Shown here: in pieces, positions 9,311 to 19,796 of the stretch
Position numbering within the stretch: the first letter of the stretch is position 1
Layout of the letters: every line of letters starts with the position of its first letter
Origin: Acidilobaceae archaeon
GTDB lineage: Archaea; Thermoproteota; Thermoprotei_A; Sulfolobales; Acidilobaceae
NCBI GenBank assembly: GCA_027037535.1
Contig: JALVZQ010000003.1
Coordinates: 124,001 to 188,000, forward strand
Direction of reading: 5' to 3'
DNA: 64,000 nucleotides
Position numbers and translations under genes: made by a program
Notes under the pieces: model-generated
The model's input: only the letters and a program-made list of their open reading frames with translations
Told to the model about the DNA's origin: nothing
Databases searched by the model: none

Positions 9311-11041
9311 GTGTGGGGGCATAGGGATTTGCCTAGAAGACACAGAGAAACGGCAACGGCAAAAGCAGTGGTCGCCGAGGCTCAGCAACGAGGCCGACGG
9401 CAACGAAGCAAGGAGACCTATCGTGAGATAAGCGTAGCCGAGTTCTTCGCAAAGAACCGTGAGCTAGCAGGATTCTCTAACCCCACCAGGGCACTCTATC
9501 AGACGGTGCGAGAACTAGTAGAAAACGCGCTCGACGCAACCGACACCCACAGCATACTCCCAGTCATCTCTATCCGTATAGCCTATGACGATGAGCTCGA
9601 GGCAAAATACGGTAATCCTAGGAAATGGTTCAGGATAACAGTCGAGGACAACGGTATAGGGGTACCTCCAACAGTCATAGCGAACGCGTTCGGCCGGGTA
9701 CTCTTCTCGAGCAAATACGTGATACGGCAGACCCGTGGAATGTATGGTCTAGGAGTAAAAGCAGCCGTACTATACGGCCAGATGACGGCGGGTAGGCCTG
9801 TTGAAGTAGTCTCCAGCATGCAGGAAAGCGACTATGTATACCTCCGCAGACTCTATATAGACGTCTCCAAGAATGAGCCCAAGATAGTTGAGAAGGGTCA
9901 GTGGAGGAAGAAGGGCCGATGGCACGGTACAAGGGTCACCATTACGCTTGAAGGAGACTGGCCCCGCGCCCGGTCGCGTATAATCGAGTACATTAAGAGG
10001 ACAGCCGTCATAGCTCCCTATGCTGAGATATACTTTGAGACTCCCGACGGCGAGATCTACGTCTTTCCAAGGCTCACGAGCAAGATGCCTGCCCCGCCCA
10101 AAGAGGCAAAGCCCCATCCTCACGGAATAGACCTTGACCAGATGAAGATGCTGATCAAGCGGAGCAATGCCAGAACACTCCTCCAACTGTTATCCAACGA
10201 GCTCCAAAGCGTAGGTACGATAATGGCCCGGAAATTCCTCGAGGAAATAGGACTAGACCCTAATATGAACCCCAAGAAGCTCGATAACGACTCGCTCGTC
10301 AAGCTAGTGGATTCTATGAAGAGCTATAGGTTCAGGGCTCCGAAAAGCGATCACCTCAGCCCTATAGGTGAAGAGCTAATCAAGATTGGTCTAAAAAGAA
10401 TGTTTAAGCCCGAATGGGTAGATGCCTTGACAAGGCCTCCGAGGGCCTACCAGGGCCATAGCTTCATAGTAGAGGTAGGGATCGCTTATGGGGGCGGGAT
10501 AGAGGCGCGTAACGAGCCCCTCTTATTGCGTTATGCCAACAAGATACCCCTCCTCTACGAGGAGCGCGAAGACGTAACCTACAAGGTTGTAAGCGGTATA
10601 AACTGGAAGATCTACAGGGTCGATTTCCCTGCTCCACTCGTAGTCCTAGTACACATTGCCAGCACGAAGATCCCCTACAAGGGAGTAGGAAAAGAAAGCA
10701 TAAGCGAGGTACCCGAGATAGAGTCCGAGATAAGGATCGCTGTACAGCACGTCGCGAGAAAGCTCAGAGTATACCTTGGGAAGAAAGCGCGGGAAGCCGA
10801 GGCCCGTAGGAAGATAATCACGATATCAAAATATATACCGGAGATCGCTAGGAGCCTAGCAATCCTAAGTAAGCCGCCGACGAAATGGAACCAGCCAAGC
10901 GAGAAGGATGAGAAAATACTAGTCGACGCCCTTATAAGACTAGTATCGAGGAACGTCGAGGTACCAAAGGTACCTGGCCTAGAACAGAGTGACCCGGAGA
11001 AGATAGTGAGGAGCGTCATAGAGAACATCAAGCTAGAGTAA
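9311..11041 (+). CDS. top6B: DNA topoisomerase VI subunit B
   Basis: 576 aa; GHKL motifs [31 protein letters not shown]. Confidence 0.93.
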   Translation: MWGHRDLPRRHRETATAKAVVAEAQQRGRRQRSKETYREISVAEFFAKNRELAGFSNPTRALYQTVRELVENALDATDTHSILPVISIRIAYDDELEAKYGNPRKWFRITVEDNGIGVPPTVIANAFGRVLFSSKYVIRQTRGMYGLGVKAAVLYGQMTAGRPVEVVSSMQESDYVYLRRLYIDVSKNEPKIVEKGQWRKKGRWHGTRVTITLEGDWPRARSRIIEYIKRTAVIAPYAEIYFETPDGEIYVFPRLTSKMPAPPKEAKPHPHGIDLDQMKMLIKRSNARTLLQLLSNELQSVGTIMARKFLEEIGLDPNMNPKKLDNDSLVKLVDSMKSYRFRAPKSDHLSPIGEELIKIGLKRMFKPEWVDALTRPPRAYQGHSFIVEVGIAYGGGIEARNEPLLLRYANKIPLLYEEREDVTYKVVSGINWKIYRVDFPAPLVVLVHIASTKIPYKGVGKESISEVPEIESEIRIAVQHVARKLRVYLGKKAREAEARRKIITISKYIPEIARSLAILSKPPTKWNQPSEKDEKILVDALIRLVSRNVEVPKVPGLEQSDPEKIVRSVIENIKLE

Positions 11042-11064
11042 GAGCAGACGAGTGGTGAGGAGGG

Positions 11065-12225
11065 ATGGCGGCGCCAGTAGACAAGGTAGACCTCCAGGCC
11101 CGCAAGAGAGCGGCTAAGATAATACACGAGAAGTTCAAAGGAGTATTAAAAGACGTCCTCAGCGGGAAACCTCCGAGGCTAATCATACCTAAGAGGACCC
11201 TCGCGAACACACGGTTCGATCCAGAGAAAGGAATACTCGTCATGGGAGAAGACGTCATAGAGCGAGAGCTCCTCAACATGGGAGAAGCCAGGCGATTCAT
11301 GCAGACCCTCCTAATGGCCAGCATAATCTACCAGGCACTCATAGAGAACGAGTATCCTACGATAAGAGACCTCTACTACAGGGGCAAGCACACCATAGTA
11401 TACAGGGATCTCAGGGGCAGGCTACGCGAGGAGAACACCTGGGACGAGCAGAGCGAGAGCGACGCAGTAATAAGAGACGTCGAGGTCTTCACAGGCCTAC
11501 TAAGAGAAGACATGCTCATCCTCTCCAAGGAGAAGGGCAAAGTAGTAGGCAGAATGAAGATAAGGAGCGGCGGCGACGTCATCGATCTAAGCAAGATGGG
11601 CCACGGAGCCTACGCGATAGAGTCGACCCCCGACCTAATAGAGTTCCTCGAGGTCGACGCAGAGTTCGTACTAGTAGTAGAGAAAGACGCCGTATTCCAA
11701 CAGCTCCACAGAGCCAAGTTCTGGGACAAGTACAAGGCAATCCTCGTAACAGGAGCAGGCCAGCCAGACAGGGCCACAAGGAGATTCGTAAGAAGACTAA
11801 ACGAGGAGCTAGGACTCCCCATCTATATATTGACGGACAGCGACCCCTACGGATGGTACATCTACAGCGTGTTCAAAGTAGGAAGCATACAGCTCAGCTA
11901 CGAGAGCGAGCGCCTCGCCACGCCAAAGGCAAGGTTCCTAGGAGTAAGCATGACAGACATATTCGGCTACAGGAGCAAGAAACCCTACCTCAGCGAGAGG
12001 GAGAGACGAAACTTCATAATCAAGGCCAAAGACGTCGACATAAGACGAGCAAGAGAACTCATGAAGTACAGCTGGTTCCAGACCCCCAAGTGGCGCCGCG
12101 AGCTAAGAATATTCCTACAGAGAAAAGCCAAGCTCGAGATAGAGGCCCTCGCAAGCAAAGGACTCCGCTTCCTCGCCGAAAAATACATCCCCGAAAAGAT
12201 AGAGACAGGAGACTGGACAGAGTAA
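11065..12225 (+). CDS. top6A: DNA topoisomerase VI subunit A (Spo11-like)
   Basis: 386 aa; catalytic-Tyr region RDLYYRGKHT, Toprim ILTDSDPYGWYIYSVFK; adjacent to top6B. Confidence 0.93.
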   Translation: MAAPVDKVDLQARKRAAKIIHEKFKGVLKDVLSGKPPRLIIPKRTLANTRFDPEKGILVMGEDVIERELLNMGEARRFMQTLLMASIIYQALIENEYPTIRDLYYRGKHTIVYRDLRGRLREENTWDEQSESDAVIRDVEVFTGLLREDMLILSKEKGKVVGRMKIRSGGDVIDLSKMGHGAYAIESTPDLIEFLEVDAEFVLVVEKDAVFQQLHRAKFWDKYKAILVTGAGQPDRATRRFVRRLNEELGLPIYILTDSDPYGWYIYSVFKVGSIQLSYESERLATPKARFLGVSMTDIFGYRSKKPYLSERERRNFIIKAKDVDIRRARELMKYSWFQTPKWRRELRIFLQRKAKLEIEALASKGLRFLAEKYIPEKIETGDWTE

Positions 12226-12371
12226 ATGTAAAATCCAATTATTACTATACCATTCCTCAATACTCATAATTGGGTCTTTCAAAGATTCCGGCGAGAAAAC
12301 AGTATCCAGCATATAGGATTTACTAGACTATATCAGTTCTCGACGATAACAATAATTAAATAGGGTAAGAA

Positions 12372-12860
12372 TTGTATTCCCCCTATTATGCTAGAAAAGC
12401 GATATCGCCGATTGTAGCAGAAGTGATAATAGTAGCCGTAGCCATAGCCATAAGCATTGCGGTGGCAGGCTGGCTAATGGGAGTATGGAGCACTAGCACT
12501 AGCCGAGAACTATACTTCCCCGCACACTTAATGCTCAACTCTCCCAGCGACGAGCCGTATTATCCTGTCCCCGGCTACTTCAAGCTAGAAGCCTACAGCA
12601 CAAGCACCACAGGGAACCAGTACCAGGTATGCGTAAAGGTAACAGCACTGAAACCACTTGAGAGAGTAGATATAACCGCCACGATAAAAGCCAATGACGG
12701 TCAGCCACCAGATTATGTGGGAGCACAGTATGCTGAGATAACATGGACCGACACAAACCTAGACACGGGATGGTATACTATGAGGTGCTGGTCACCCGTA
12801 CAGCAAGACGAATACCCCATAACGATACAACTACACATCTACGCATGGGAAGCAAAGTAG
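12372..12860 (+). CDS. Archaeal type IV pilin-like protein
   Basis: 162 aa; class III signal-like N-terminus RKAISPIVAEVIIVAVAIAISIAVAGW. Confidence 0.8.
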   Translation: MYSPYYARKAISPIVAEVIIVAVAIAISIAVAGWLMGVWSTSTSRELYFPAHLMLNSPSDEPYYPVPGYFKLEAYSTSTTGNQYQVCVKVTALKPLERVDITATIKANDGQPPDYVGAQYAEITWTDTNLDTGWYTMRCWSPVQQDEYPITIQLHIYAWEAK

Positions 12861-12937
12861 GCTATGTTCAGGGTTCTAATCTAATTTGTGAGTAGCTATA
12901 TCACTACTATTTACCATGCCAAAAATAATATTCTTGT

Positions 12938-13837
12938 ATGGTGTTGGTTTTGCGCTGTGTACTGGTAGGAGGAATAGGTTACCTAGGGGTCAATTTACTG
13001 AAGCATGCAAGAGAGTATGGTGTCGAGACTGTTGTTGTCTCCAGGGTTAGAAGTGCTGAGAGGAGACCGTGGCTCTATGATATTGTCAGGGATCTGGCTG
13101 GGAACATTATATTTGTGAAGGATCATATCACATGGGATTCTGTAGCGGAGGCCAATGGGGACTGCGTGGTTCACCTAACAGGGAAGCCCAGGGGCCCTAG
13201 GCAATTACAGTACGAGGCGCATGTAAGACTCGCGGAGGAATCTATGAAAGGGGCCAGAGAGAATGGGGCCTTCTTCATATATATTAGTAGTATCGCTGTG
13301 ACGGCGGACGCGTCTAGGGCTCCTTATTGGTCACGCGTCGTAGAGGAGGAGCCGCATCTCTCGGGAGACCACAATAGTGTGGTTTGGCAGACGTATCATA
13401 GTGAGACAAAGGCTCTCGGAGAAGAGAAAGTGGCGGGATACAAGTACAACTGGCTTACCCTACGGCCAGGCCTAATAGTCGGCGACTATGCTTACCACAT
13501 GGAGTGGAAGCTCCTCAGAGCCGTGTCAAGACTCAGGATCTACCCATATACAAGGGCACCGGTGTCCCCAATGGGGATCCTATCAAGGCTCATATATGGG
13601 TTAGAGCAGCACGGGCTCAAGGATACTTGGATAAATGCTGTCGAGCCAGGCAAAACCCTCAGGGACTATATGGAGAAGATATGCGGATCCAATTGTAGAC
13701 CTATAGATACTACGACCCTTATGGGTATTGGGTCACTGATGCCGAGGACGAGTAAGCTAAGGCTTGCTTGGTCCATACTAAGGAAAAACTACACGTACGA
13801 TACCAAGTACAGGGATGCATTCATCGAGGAACCCTAG
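12938..13837 (+). CDS. NAD(P)-binding epimerase/dehydratase (complex I NDUFA9-like SDR)
   Basis: 299 aa; N-terminal GGIGYLGVNLLKH Rossmann motif, YHSETKALGEEKV. Confidence 0.75.
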   Translation: MVLVLRCVLVGGIGYLGVNLLKHAREYGVETVVVSRVRSAERRPWLYDIVRDLAGNIIFVKDHITWDSVAEANGDCVVHLTGKPRGPRQLQYEAHVRLAEESMKGARENGAFFIYISSIAVTADASRAPYWSRVVEEEPHLSGDHNSVVWQTYHSETKALGEEKVAGYKYNWLTLRPGLIVGDYAYHMEWKLLRAVSRLRIYPYTRAPVSPMGILSRLIYGLEQHGLKDTWINAVEPGKTLRDYMEKICGSNCRPIDTTTLMGIGSLMPRTSKLRLAWSILRKNYTYDTKYRDAFIEEP

Positions 13838-13976
13838 CCTAGGGAACACGTTTATTGGACTAGCCAGCTATACACGGGAAACCCAGCATTTGATAACAAG
13901 TAAGGGAAAATATATCACTATAAAACTACAATTATCTTAACCAGACTGGTTCCAACAGTATTGTCTAAAATACTCG

Positions 13977-15251
13977 GTGTCTGGGGTTTACGAGTTGTCG
14001 GAAAAGCTCCCGGAGCCCGGTTTTCGCCCTGTATGGGACGCGGTCGCGTGCCAGTATAGGGATACTAGTCCTCCCGGGACTCCGTGGCTCACATATTTTC
14101 TCATCATCGTTAATGTATTGTTGTTCCTTCCAATGATGATTGTTAGCTGGAATCTCCTGGTCGGCGGTAGCGGGGCTCTAATGGCCACCTTTGACCTGTT
14201 GAAAACGCTTCCAAAGACGGCGTGTGTCGCTAACCTCGGGTGTCTGGGAGAGTTATTGTTCGCATTGTTTATCCACATAGGATTCCCGCATCTCTTGGGG
14301 AACATATTGTTCCTCTACCTGGTCGGTGACAATATAGAGCTCACGTTGGGAAGGCTCAGGTTCCTAGCCTTATACTTTGCATCGGGCATAGTAGGCGGCT
14401 TGGTCCAGGCCACTATATCCCTGGGGATTGATGGGCCAGCGGCCCCCTTCATGATTGCGGGGGCCTCGGCGGCGATAAGCGGGCTTATAGGAAGCTATCT
14501 AGTCCTCTACCCTGGCTCCACAATGTGTGCCTGTTTTGGGAGGGGACTGCTATACTATTGTGTCCCTGTAAGGGCCTCGATACTCCTAGTCTCATGGATA
14601 GGTCTCCAGTTTGTCTATATGCTCATAGCGTCGTCTATCGCCGTGTACGCTCATCTAGCAGGATTATTCACAGGTATGGCCCTCACAGGAGTCCTAGCAG
14701 ACCCCAGAACCGTGGAGAGGACCAGGAACCTGGTTAGAAGAGGCATTATTAGGGGTCATCCCGCAAGCTACTACGAGCTAATAGTCCCCTCGCTCAGCAA
14801 GATATGTAAGATTGTGATTGTCGCCGCGGCTATTGTATTGGCGGCGTTGTCGGGCTATGCGTATCCGGGTCTCAGCGAGATGGACGGCAAATACTATATA
14901 ATATACGTGGAGTACACCTACACCAGTACCAGGACCAACTATTATAGTGTCATCCTCTCCTTTAATGGAATCACAAGGATCTGGGCCGAGATAAACGATA
15001 CCGCTCCAAACCAAGTACTAGAAAATTTCCCGCGAAGCATCGAGATATACTACAAGGAGTACACCGGTCAGACCATATACGAGGCCCCCATATACTATGT
15101 AAAGCTCGACCATGTAAGAGAGGCAGGACTCCTAAGCCTACTCATAGTAGTAGCATCCATAATATTCTCCTTCAGAGCCCTAAGCATGCCGGAGAGATAC
15201 GAGATAACCTACATCCCAGAACTAGCAGAGAACAACACAACGAAACGGTAG
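13977..15251 (+). CDS. Rhomboid family intramembrane serine protease
   Basis: 424 aa; GASAAISG serine motif, AHLAGLFTG His motif, multiple TM segments. Confidence 0.85.
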   Translation: MSGVYELSEKLPEPGFRPVWDAVACQYRDTSPPGTPWLTYFLIIVNVLLFLPMMIVSWNLLVGGSGALMATFDLLKTLPKTACVANLGCLGELLFALFIHIGFPHLLGNILFLYLVGDNIELTLGRLRFLALYFASGIVGGLVQATISLGIDGPAAPFMIAGASAAISGLIGSYLVLYPGSTMCACFGRGLLYYCVPVRASILLVSWIGLQFVYMLIASSIAVYAHLAGLFTGMALTGVLADPRTVERTRNLVRRGIIRGHPASYYELIVPSLSKICKIVIVAAAIVLAALSGYAYPGLSEMDGKYYIIYVEYTYTSTRTNYYSVILSFNGITRIWAEINDTAPNQVLENFPRSIEIYYKEYTGQTIYEAPIYYVKLDHVREAGLLSLLIVVASIIFSFRALSMPERYEITYIPELAENNTTKR

Positions 15252-15258
15252 AGTAGGA

Positions 15259-16176
15259 ATGGACCCGGTAATCCAGCAATGGATAAATACTCTAACCCAT
15301 GGAGACACGCCAATACATCTATGGCCAATACACGTCTCTCCAACTAAAAAGATACTATCCCTAGAACAAGACAGTCGAGAAACACTACTCGTATACTCCA
15401 AGGACAACGCATACGACCGATACAAGACATATTCGTCCTGTACCAGGCTAGTTCCACGACCCTACACAATACTACTAAACAAAGAAACATTCCTACTCGA
15501 GAAAATCCCAGGCAGGCTCATAGGAGACCAGGTCTACGAAAAACTCCACCAAGACGACCAACACGGACTAACAAGACTAATAGCTAAGACAGCCCGATAC
15601 ACGGCGCTCCTACACAACGACCTAAAACACTGCCCCCACCTACCTAGACCAGCCTCATGGAGAGAAGTCCTAGAAGAAAGATGCAGCCTCGCCCTAGAAC
15701 ACGCAAATAGTGAAACAAGAGAAAAAATAACCAGGATATGCGATACGCTCCTCCAAGCAGACGCGGCCACTACTACTCCCAACTACACGGGGCACGGAGA
15801 CCTCCACCTCTACCAAATAATCGACAACGGAAAATGCCTATACTTCCTGGACCCAGGCGGAGAACCAGACACCAAGAAGAAGCCAGGACCAGAATATGAT
15901 CTGGCAGCACTAATACGAAGCATAGAATACGTGTATGAGACAATAAGCCAGCTCCACAGGCCCCGGATCCCATTACGCCATGGTATCCAAACTCTGCTCG
16001 CGTTATACACGGAAATCCAAAGATATAACCTCAGTAGTCTAGCGATAGGATACATTGCCCGGCTACTATACGAGTACTACTACGAGAAACACTATGAAAC
16101 AGGCCTAGAATGGATACCTGAAAAACACCTATATTATGTTGCCCGAGACCAGCATCTATGGCTAGGCTTCTATTGA
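15259..16176 (+). CDS. Aminoglycoside phosphotransferase/kinase-fold protein
   Basis: 305 aa; Brenner-like GHGDLHLYQII and downstream FLDPGGEPD. Confidence 0.65.
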   Translation: MDPVIQQWINTLTHGDTPIHLWPIHVSPTKKILSLEQDSRETLLVYSKDNAYDRYKTYSSCTRLVPRPYTILLNKETFLLEKIPGRLIGDQVYEKLHQDDQHGLTRLIAKTARYTALLHNDLKHCPHLPRPASWREVLEERCSLALEHANSETREKITRICDTLLQADAATTTPNYTGHGDLHLYQIIDNGKCLYFLDPGGEPDTKKKPGPEYDLAALIRSIEYVYETISQLHRPRIPLRHGIQTLLALYTEIQRYNLSSLAIGYIARLLYEYYYEKHYETGLEWIPEKHLYYVARDQHLWLGFY

Positions 16177-16977
16177 GACATCGACCTGTCCGAATCCATT
16201 CAACCTGCTTTTACCTGTTCCAGAGTAAAGGAGCATCCTAGAAGCTATGCCTAGGATCTCCATTATCTTGGTCGGCGCATTGTGCCCTACTACGATCCTC
16301 GCCCAGCCAGTTATGCTCCACGAGTTCGTCTTCTTCTTATCGAACATAACGGTAACGGGTCTCCAGGCTCCGTCAATGATCCCTGTATAGTAGTCTATGT
16401 TCTTTGCAATCTCCACGTATTCTGTCCTGTTTGTAAAGAGATACTGGAGAGGCGGTTTCAATATACGGGACACTGTTGGGACTGAGAGGTAAACGCTTCT
16501 CCCCCAGAACGGCCTGTACGCGTATTGGGCCGGTGTACGGAGCCTTATGAGTACTTGTCCTACTGGCTGATCGGTGGCACGCTCTACGATTATCTCTTCT
16601 ATCCTTACGCTCCCGAGTTTGCTTCTCTTCATGCATTCTATGAGTTGGAAAGCCTTGTGTTTTGCCTGGTCTCCGACCCATCCAATGTATGCGGTGTAGT
16701 CTCCGTAGAGCTCGTATCTTGGAGGAGTCATCCTTGTCGTCTGCCATCCCTTTACGTAGGGGAATAGATACTTGCCGTTTGAGTCTATTAGTGGCGATAT
16801 TGAGAGTAGGCCTGAGCCCGGGGGGAGCGTTCTAGGAGTATCTGGGCATGTCTCCGCGATCATGGTTTTTATCAGTTTATACGAGGCGCCTTGGATTACG
16901 AAGGGATGTTCCAGTATTATCCTTATCTTTATCCTTCCCTGAATTATTTCTCTTATTTTATCTTCTCCCCCGCTCAT
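16162..16977 (-). CDS. cas6: CRISPR-associated endoribonuclease Cas6
   Basis: C-terminal G-rich motif (GIASRMLLYSGTGKSRLNGFGQVDV); start trimmed from ORF 16162..17118 to MSGGEDK to reduce overlap with the upstream gene. Confidence 0.85.
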   Translation of the reverse strand: MSGGEDKIREIIQGRIKIRIILEHPFVIQGASYKLIKTMIAETCPDTPRTLPPGSGLLSISPLIDSNGKYLFPYVKGWQTTRMTPPRYELYGDYTAYIGWVGDQAKHKAFQLIECMKRSKLGSVRIEEIIVERATDQPVGQVLIRLRTPAQYAYRPFWGRSVYLSVPTVSRILKPPLQYLFTNRTEYVEIAKNIDYYTGIIDGAWRPVTVMFDKKKTNSWSITGWARIVVGHNAPTKIMEILGIASRMLLYSGTGKSRLNGFGQVDVSIEA

Positions 16978-17003
16978 TGATACGCGTGTTATCTGGCTTG
17001 AGA

Positions 17004-17912
17004 TTATTTCTCGGCTTGAACTATCATTCTCGCGAGGTCTACGTCTAGTAGAATTGTGTCTTTTCCTATCCGGGCTAGGCCTAATGGTTCTATGGCGGCG
17101 GCGAAGTAGTGTAGCCATTTTGTATAGTTATCTAGTTCGTTGACTGGTACTTTTATCATCCTCTCCGGGGACTGGAGACGTTTTCTTAGAAGGTTCCTAG
17201 CCTCTAGGATAAAACTATCGCTTACTATAACCGGTATCGGGGTCGGTTTCCTATGTATTTCGTGTATGTAGTAGGCAACTGCCTTGGCTTGGGGTCTTCT
17301 CGCAACTTCCAGAAGAGCTATTGCCCCCTCGGGTTTGAGGCCCCCGGTTAGATTGAGCATTACGATCTCGTCCTCGCCGCGGGCGATCGTTTTTCTAACA
17401 TCGCTCCCTATAGCCATCGCCAGGCTTCTAAGAGCCTGCCATAGGTTTTCCCTCATCCCCTGTATGGTTCTATACTTTATTGATGCGTGTGGTAGTTTTT
17501 CCTCGAGGTACCTCTTCAATACTTTTCCTGCGAGTATCCCTGAGCCGGTCTCGGTCACGTAGAGATATACTCCTGCCACATAGTCCGGGTCCCGGGAATG
17601 GGCGTATTCTATCCATGGATTCATCGCGTTGAGCTCGGCGCTCATCCTCTTATGATCCCATCTAAGCGAGTCCAAAATATGGTCCTGGAGACTACCCCAC
17701 CCGCCTAGACTATTGATGCATTCGATCTCCGAAGGACTGCCGGGAGGGATGGATAAGCACTTCATGAGGATCTGTAGGTGTTCTACTATTTCTCTATGTT
17801 CTATTTTGATAGGGCATTCTTCGGGGAAATCGTGGCATTTTCCGAGTAGAGAGCTGAAATTCCTCGGGATGCTTGTTCCGACCGTTATAAAATGGACTAG
17901 TCTATAATTCAT
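17004..17912 (-). CDS. CARF-domain CRISPR-associated protein (APE2256/TIGR02619-like); candidate ring nuclease
   Basis: 302 aa; N-terminal HFITVGTSIPRNF and NLTGGLKPEGAIALLE motifs; sits between cas6 and cas4; no HEPN RxxxxH motif noticed. Confidence 0.75.
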   Translation of the reverse strand: MNYRLVHFITVGTSIPRNFSSLLGKCHDFPEECPIKIEHREIVEHLQILMKCLSIPPGSPSEIECINSLGGWGSLQDHILDSLRWDHKRMSAELNAMNPWIEYAHSRDPDYVAGVYLYVTETGSGILAGKVLKRYLEEKLPHASIKYRTIQGMRENLWQALRSLAMAIGSDVRKTIARGEDEIVMLNLTGGLKPEGAIALLEVARRPQAKAVAYYIHEIHRKPTPIPVIVSDSFILEARNLLRKRLQSPERMIKVPVNELDNYTKWLHYFAAAIEPLGLARIGKDTILLDVDLARMIVQAEK

Positions 17913-17973
17913 ATCTTATGCACCGTCCAGAACCTGGATATTCTCCAAGTATGATTATTTGTCTCGGAGGATT

Positions 17974-18564
17974 TTAACTATAGGGACAAACTCTCCTATA
18001 AATACATGTTCTACACGTAATACTTGGCCGCTTTGGGGGCGGGGGACTATTCATGCTGAGTGTTTTGTGCGTCTCTCTTATCTCTTTGAGAGCGGTTATA
18101 ATCCATGTATTATTTACTTTAACGATATTCTCTGGACTGGCAATATATGCTTCGACGCCTCGATAATCGTTGTGTTCGGCGAGGATCATGTAGACCCCTG
18201 CCTGGACGTATGCTGGGTCGTCTCTTCTTGGGTGGCGTAGCTTCGCCTCTATAATGATGTTTTTATCTCTACACGTTACTAGGGCGTCTATGCTTCCAGA
18301 TACTCTTAGGGCGCTGCTCCACAGTCTTTTCTCCCGGTATATCCCGGTTATCTCGCAGTCCTGGGCTAGCTTCTCCACGGCGTCTCGGAGTATTGATCCT
18401 ATGAGGTCATCGTATCCTATCAGCCTCGCGTGCTCGGCTGTGAAGTGAGGCGGGCTCCACGCTATTCCAGGGCCGTGCACCTTGAGCCAGGCAAGGGCCG
18501 GGCACCAGTAGTGGTTTGATACGAGCTTAGCCGTTATTCTCCCCTTATAGCTCGACAACTCCAT
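17974..18564 (-). CDS. cas4: Cas4 family exonuclease
   Basis: 196 aa; GSIDAL / IIEAKLR nuclease motifs, C-terminal CRTCIYRRVCPYS cysteines. Confidence 0.88.
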   Translation of the reverse strand: MELSSYKGRITAKLVSNHYWCPALAWLKVHGPGIAWSPPHFTAEHARLIGYDDLIGSILRDAVEKLAQDCEITGIYREKRLWSSALRVSGSIDALVTCRDKNIIIEAKLRHPRRDDPAYVQAGVYMILAEHNDYRGVEAYIASPENIVKVNNTWIITALKEIRETHKTLSMNSPPPPKRPSITCRTCIYRRVCPYS

Positions 18565-18823
18565 CCCTCTTATACGATAAGCCTATGACAAGCGCGTTCT
18601 CCAGGCTCCACTCGGGGACGGTCATTATAAGCACGGTGTCGGTTCTTGGATCTATGCGTCTCGCTGCGACCTCCGCTACCCTGTTCCTGAGCCCCCTGTA
18701 GGATCCTCTATAGACGTAGACGCTCCTCTGTATCCTTGAAAACCCCATCCTGAGTAGGTCGTTCGCGAGCTTTACCCTATTAGTATCGTCGCTCACGTCA
18801 TAAGCAACTAATAATACACCCAA
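18545..18823 (-). CDS. cas2: Cas2
   Basis: VLLVAYDVSDDTNRVKLANDLLRMGFSRIQRSVYVYRG; start set to in-frame TTG at 18823 inside ORF 18545..18871. Confidence 0.9.
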   Translation of the reverse strand: MGVLLVAYDVSDDTNRVKLANDLLRMGFSRIQRSVYVYRGSYRGLRNRVAEVAARRIDPRTDTVLIMTVPEWSLENALVIGLSYKRDGVVEL

Positions 18824-18830
18824 TACCCGT

Positions 18831-19796
18831 TCACCATCCCTCCGGGGGCAACGCGGACCAGTCTCCTCCATCTACAAGGGCAGAAGCAAGCCTCCAAGCG
18901 TCCCTGACTATGACGCCTCTAACATCGTAGCGTGACCCAGGATACCTCGACTCCTCCATCTTGAACCACGCCTTGAGGAGACCGCTCCGAGTCTCCCTCG
19001 ACAAGGACCCGTCGGGCTCCAAGACTACATCCTTCCTAGCCGCGTACTTCAATACAGTCCACTCCGCCAGCCATCTATAAGGCTCCATAAAGTCAAGGGT
19101 GAGACTCGGCCTCCCACTCTTCTCCACATGCATAAACCCCATATACGGGTAGAGCCCCGCCAGCCACAGGCTCCTATGACATACGCCCCTGAGGAGACCA
19201 TAAGCATAGTCCAAAGCAGTATTCCACTCGTCCCCGCCCCTAGGTATCCGGGCCCTAAACCCTTTCTCCCCGAGAACCGTGTACTCTACGATACTAGCCC
19301 AGTACCTCCTCCCAGCCTCCGCCTCCAACAACCTCAACTCATCGATAGAAGAAGCCTCCACCACCCTAGCATAATACGCCTCCAGCCCCCACGCTGTATC
19401 CCTCAACTCCAAGCCATAACCCCTACTCAGCCTCTTCAAGAGCCAAACCCTGCCACGGATCTTCCCCTTAACAAACCACTTCGCAGCCCTCAGCCTAAGA
19501 CCAGGATTCAGCCTCCACTCGGCCTGAGCAATATACTTGTCAGCGGTCCTAGTAGGAGTCCCCGGGAGAACCACCGAGACCAGGTCCCCGCGGGGACCAG
19601 CGAAATACAAGGGAACACCAGACCTACCCGCCTCATACAAGAGCCTCGCACTAACACTAGCAGAACTAGACGATACAACAATAACGTCGACCTCCGATAA
19701 AGGAACACGCTCAACCAGCTCCCTCCCACGCCTAACCTCAACCTGGCCCCTCCTGAGCCCTAGGCTCAGCCCGGGCCCCACCACTACGAGCCTCAC
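18831..19796 (-). CDS. cas1: Cas1 integrase
   Basis: VRLVVVGPGLSLGLRRGQVEV N-terminus; LDYAYGLLRGVCHRSLWLAGLYPYMGFMH ... LTLDFMEPYR; in-frame GTG at 19796. Confidence 0.92.
   Translation of the reverse strand: MRLVVVGPGLSLGLRRGQVEVRRGRELVERVPLSEVDVIVVSSSSASVSARLLYEAGRSGVPLYFAGPRGDLVSVVLPGTPTRTADKYIAQAEWRLNPGLRLRAAKWFVKGKIRGRVWLLKRLSRGYGLELRDTAWGLEAYYARVVEASSIDELRLLEAEAGRRYWASIVEYTVLGEKGFRARIPRGGDEWNTALDYAYGLLRGVCHRSLWLAGLYPYMGFMHVEKSGRPSLTLDFMEPYRWLAEWTVLKYAARKDVVLEPDGSLSRETRSGLLKAWFKMEESRYPGSRYDVRGVIVRDAWRLASALVDGGDWSALPPEGW

Noticed and set aside
11853-12269. Alternative-frame ORF inside top6A
   Set aside because: Highly charged out-of-frame translation of the conserved top6A gene.
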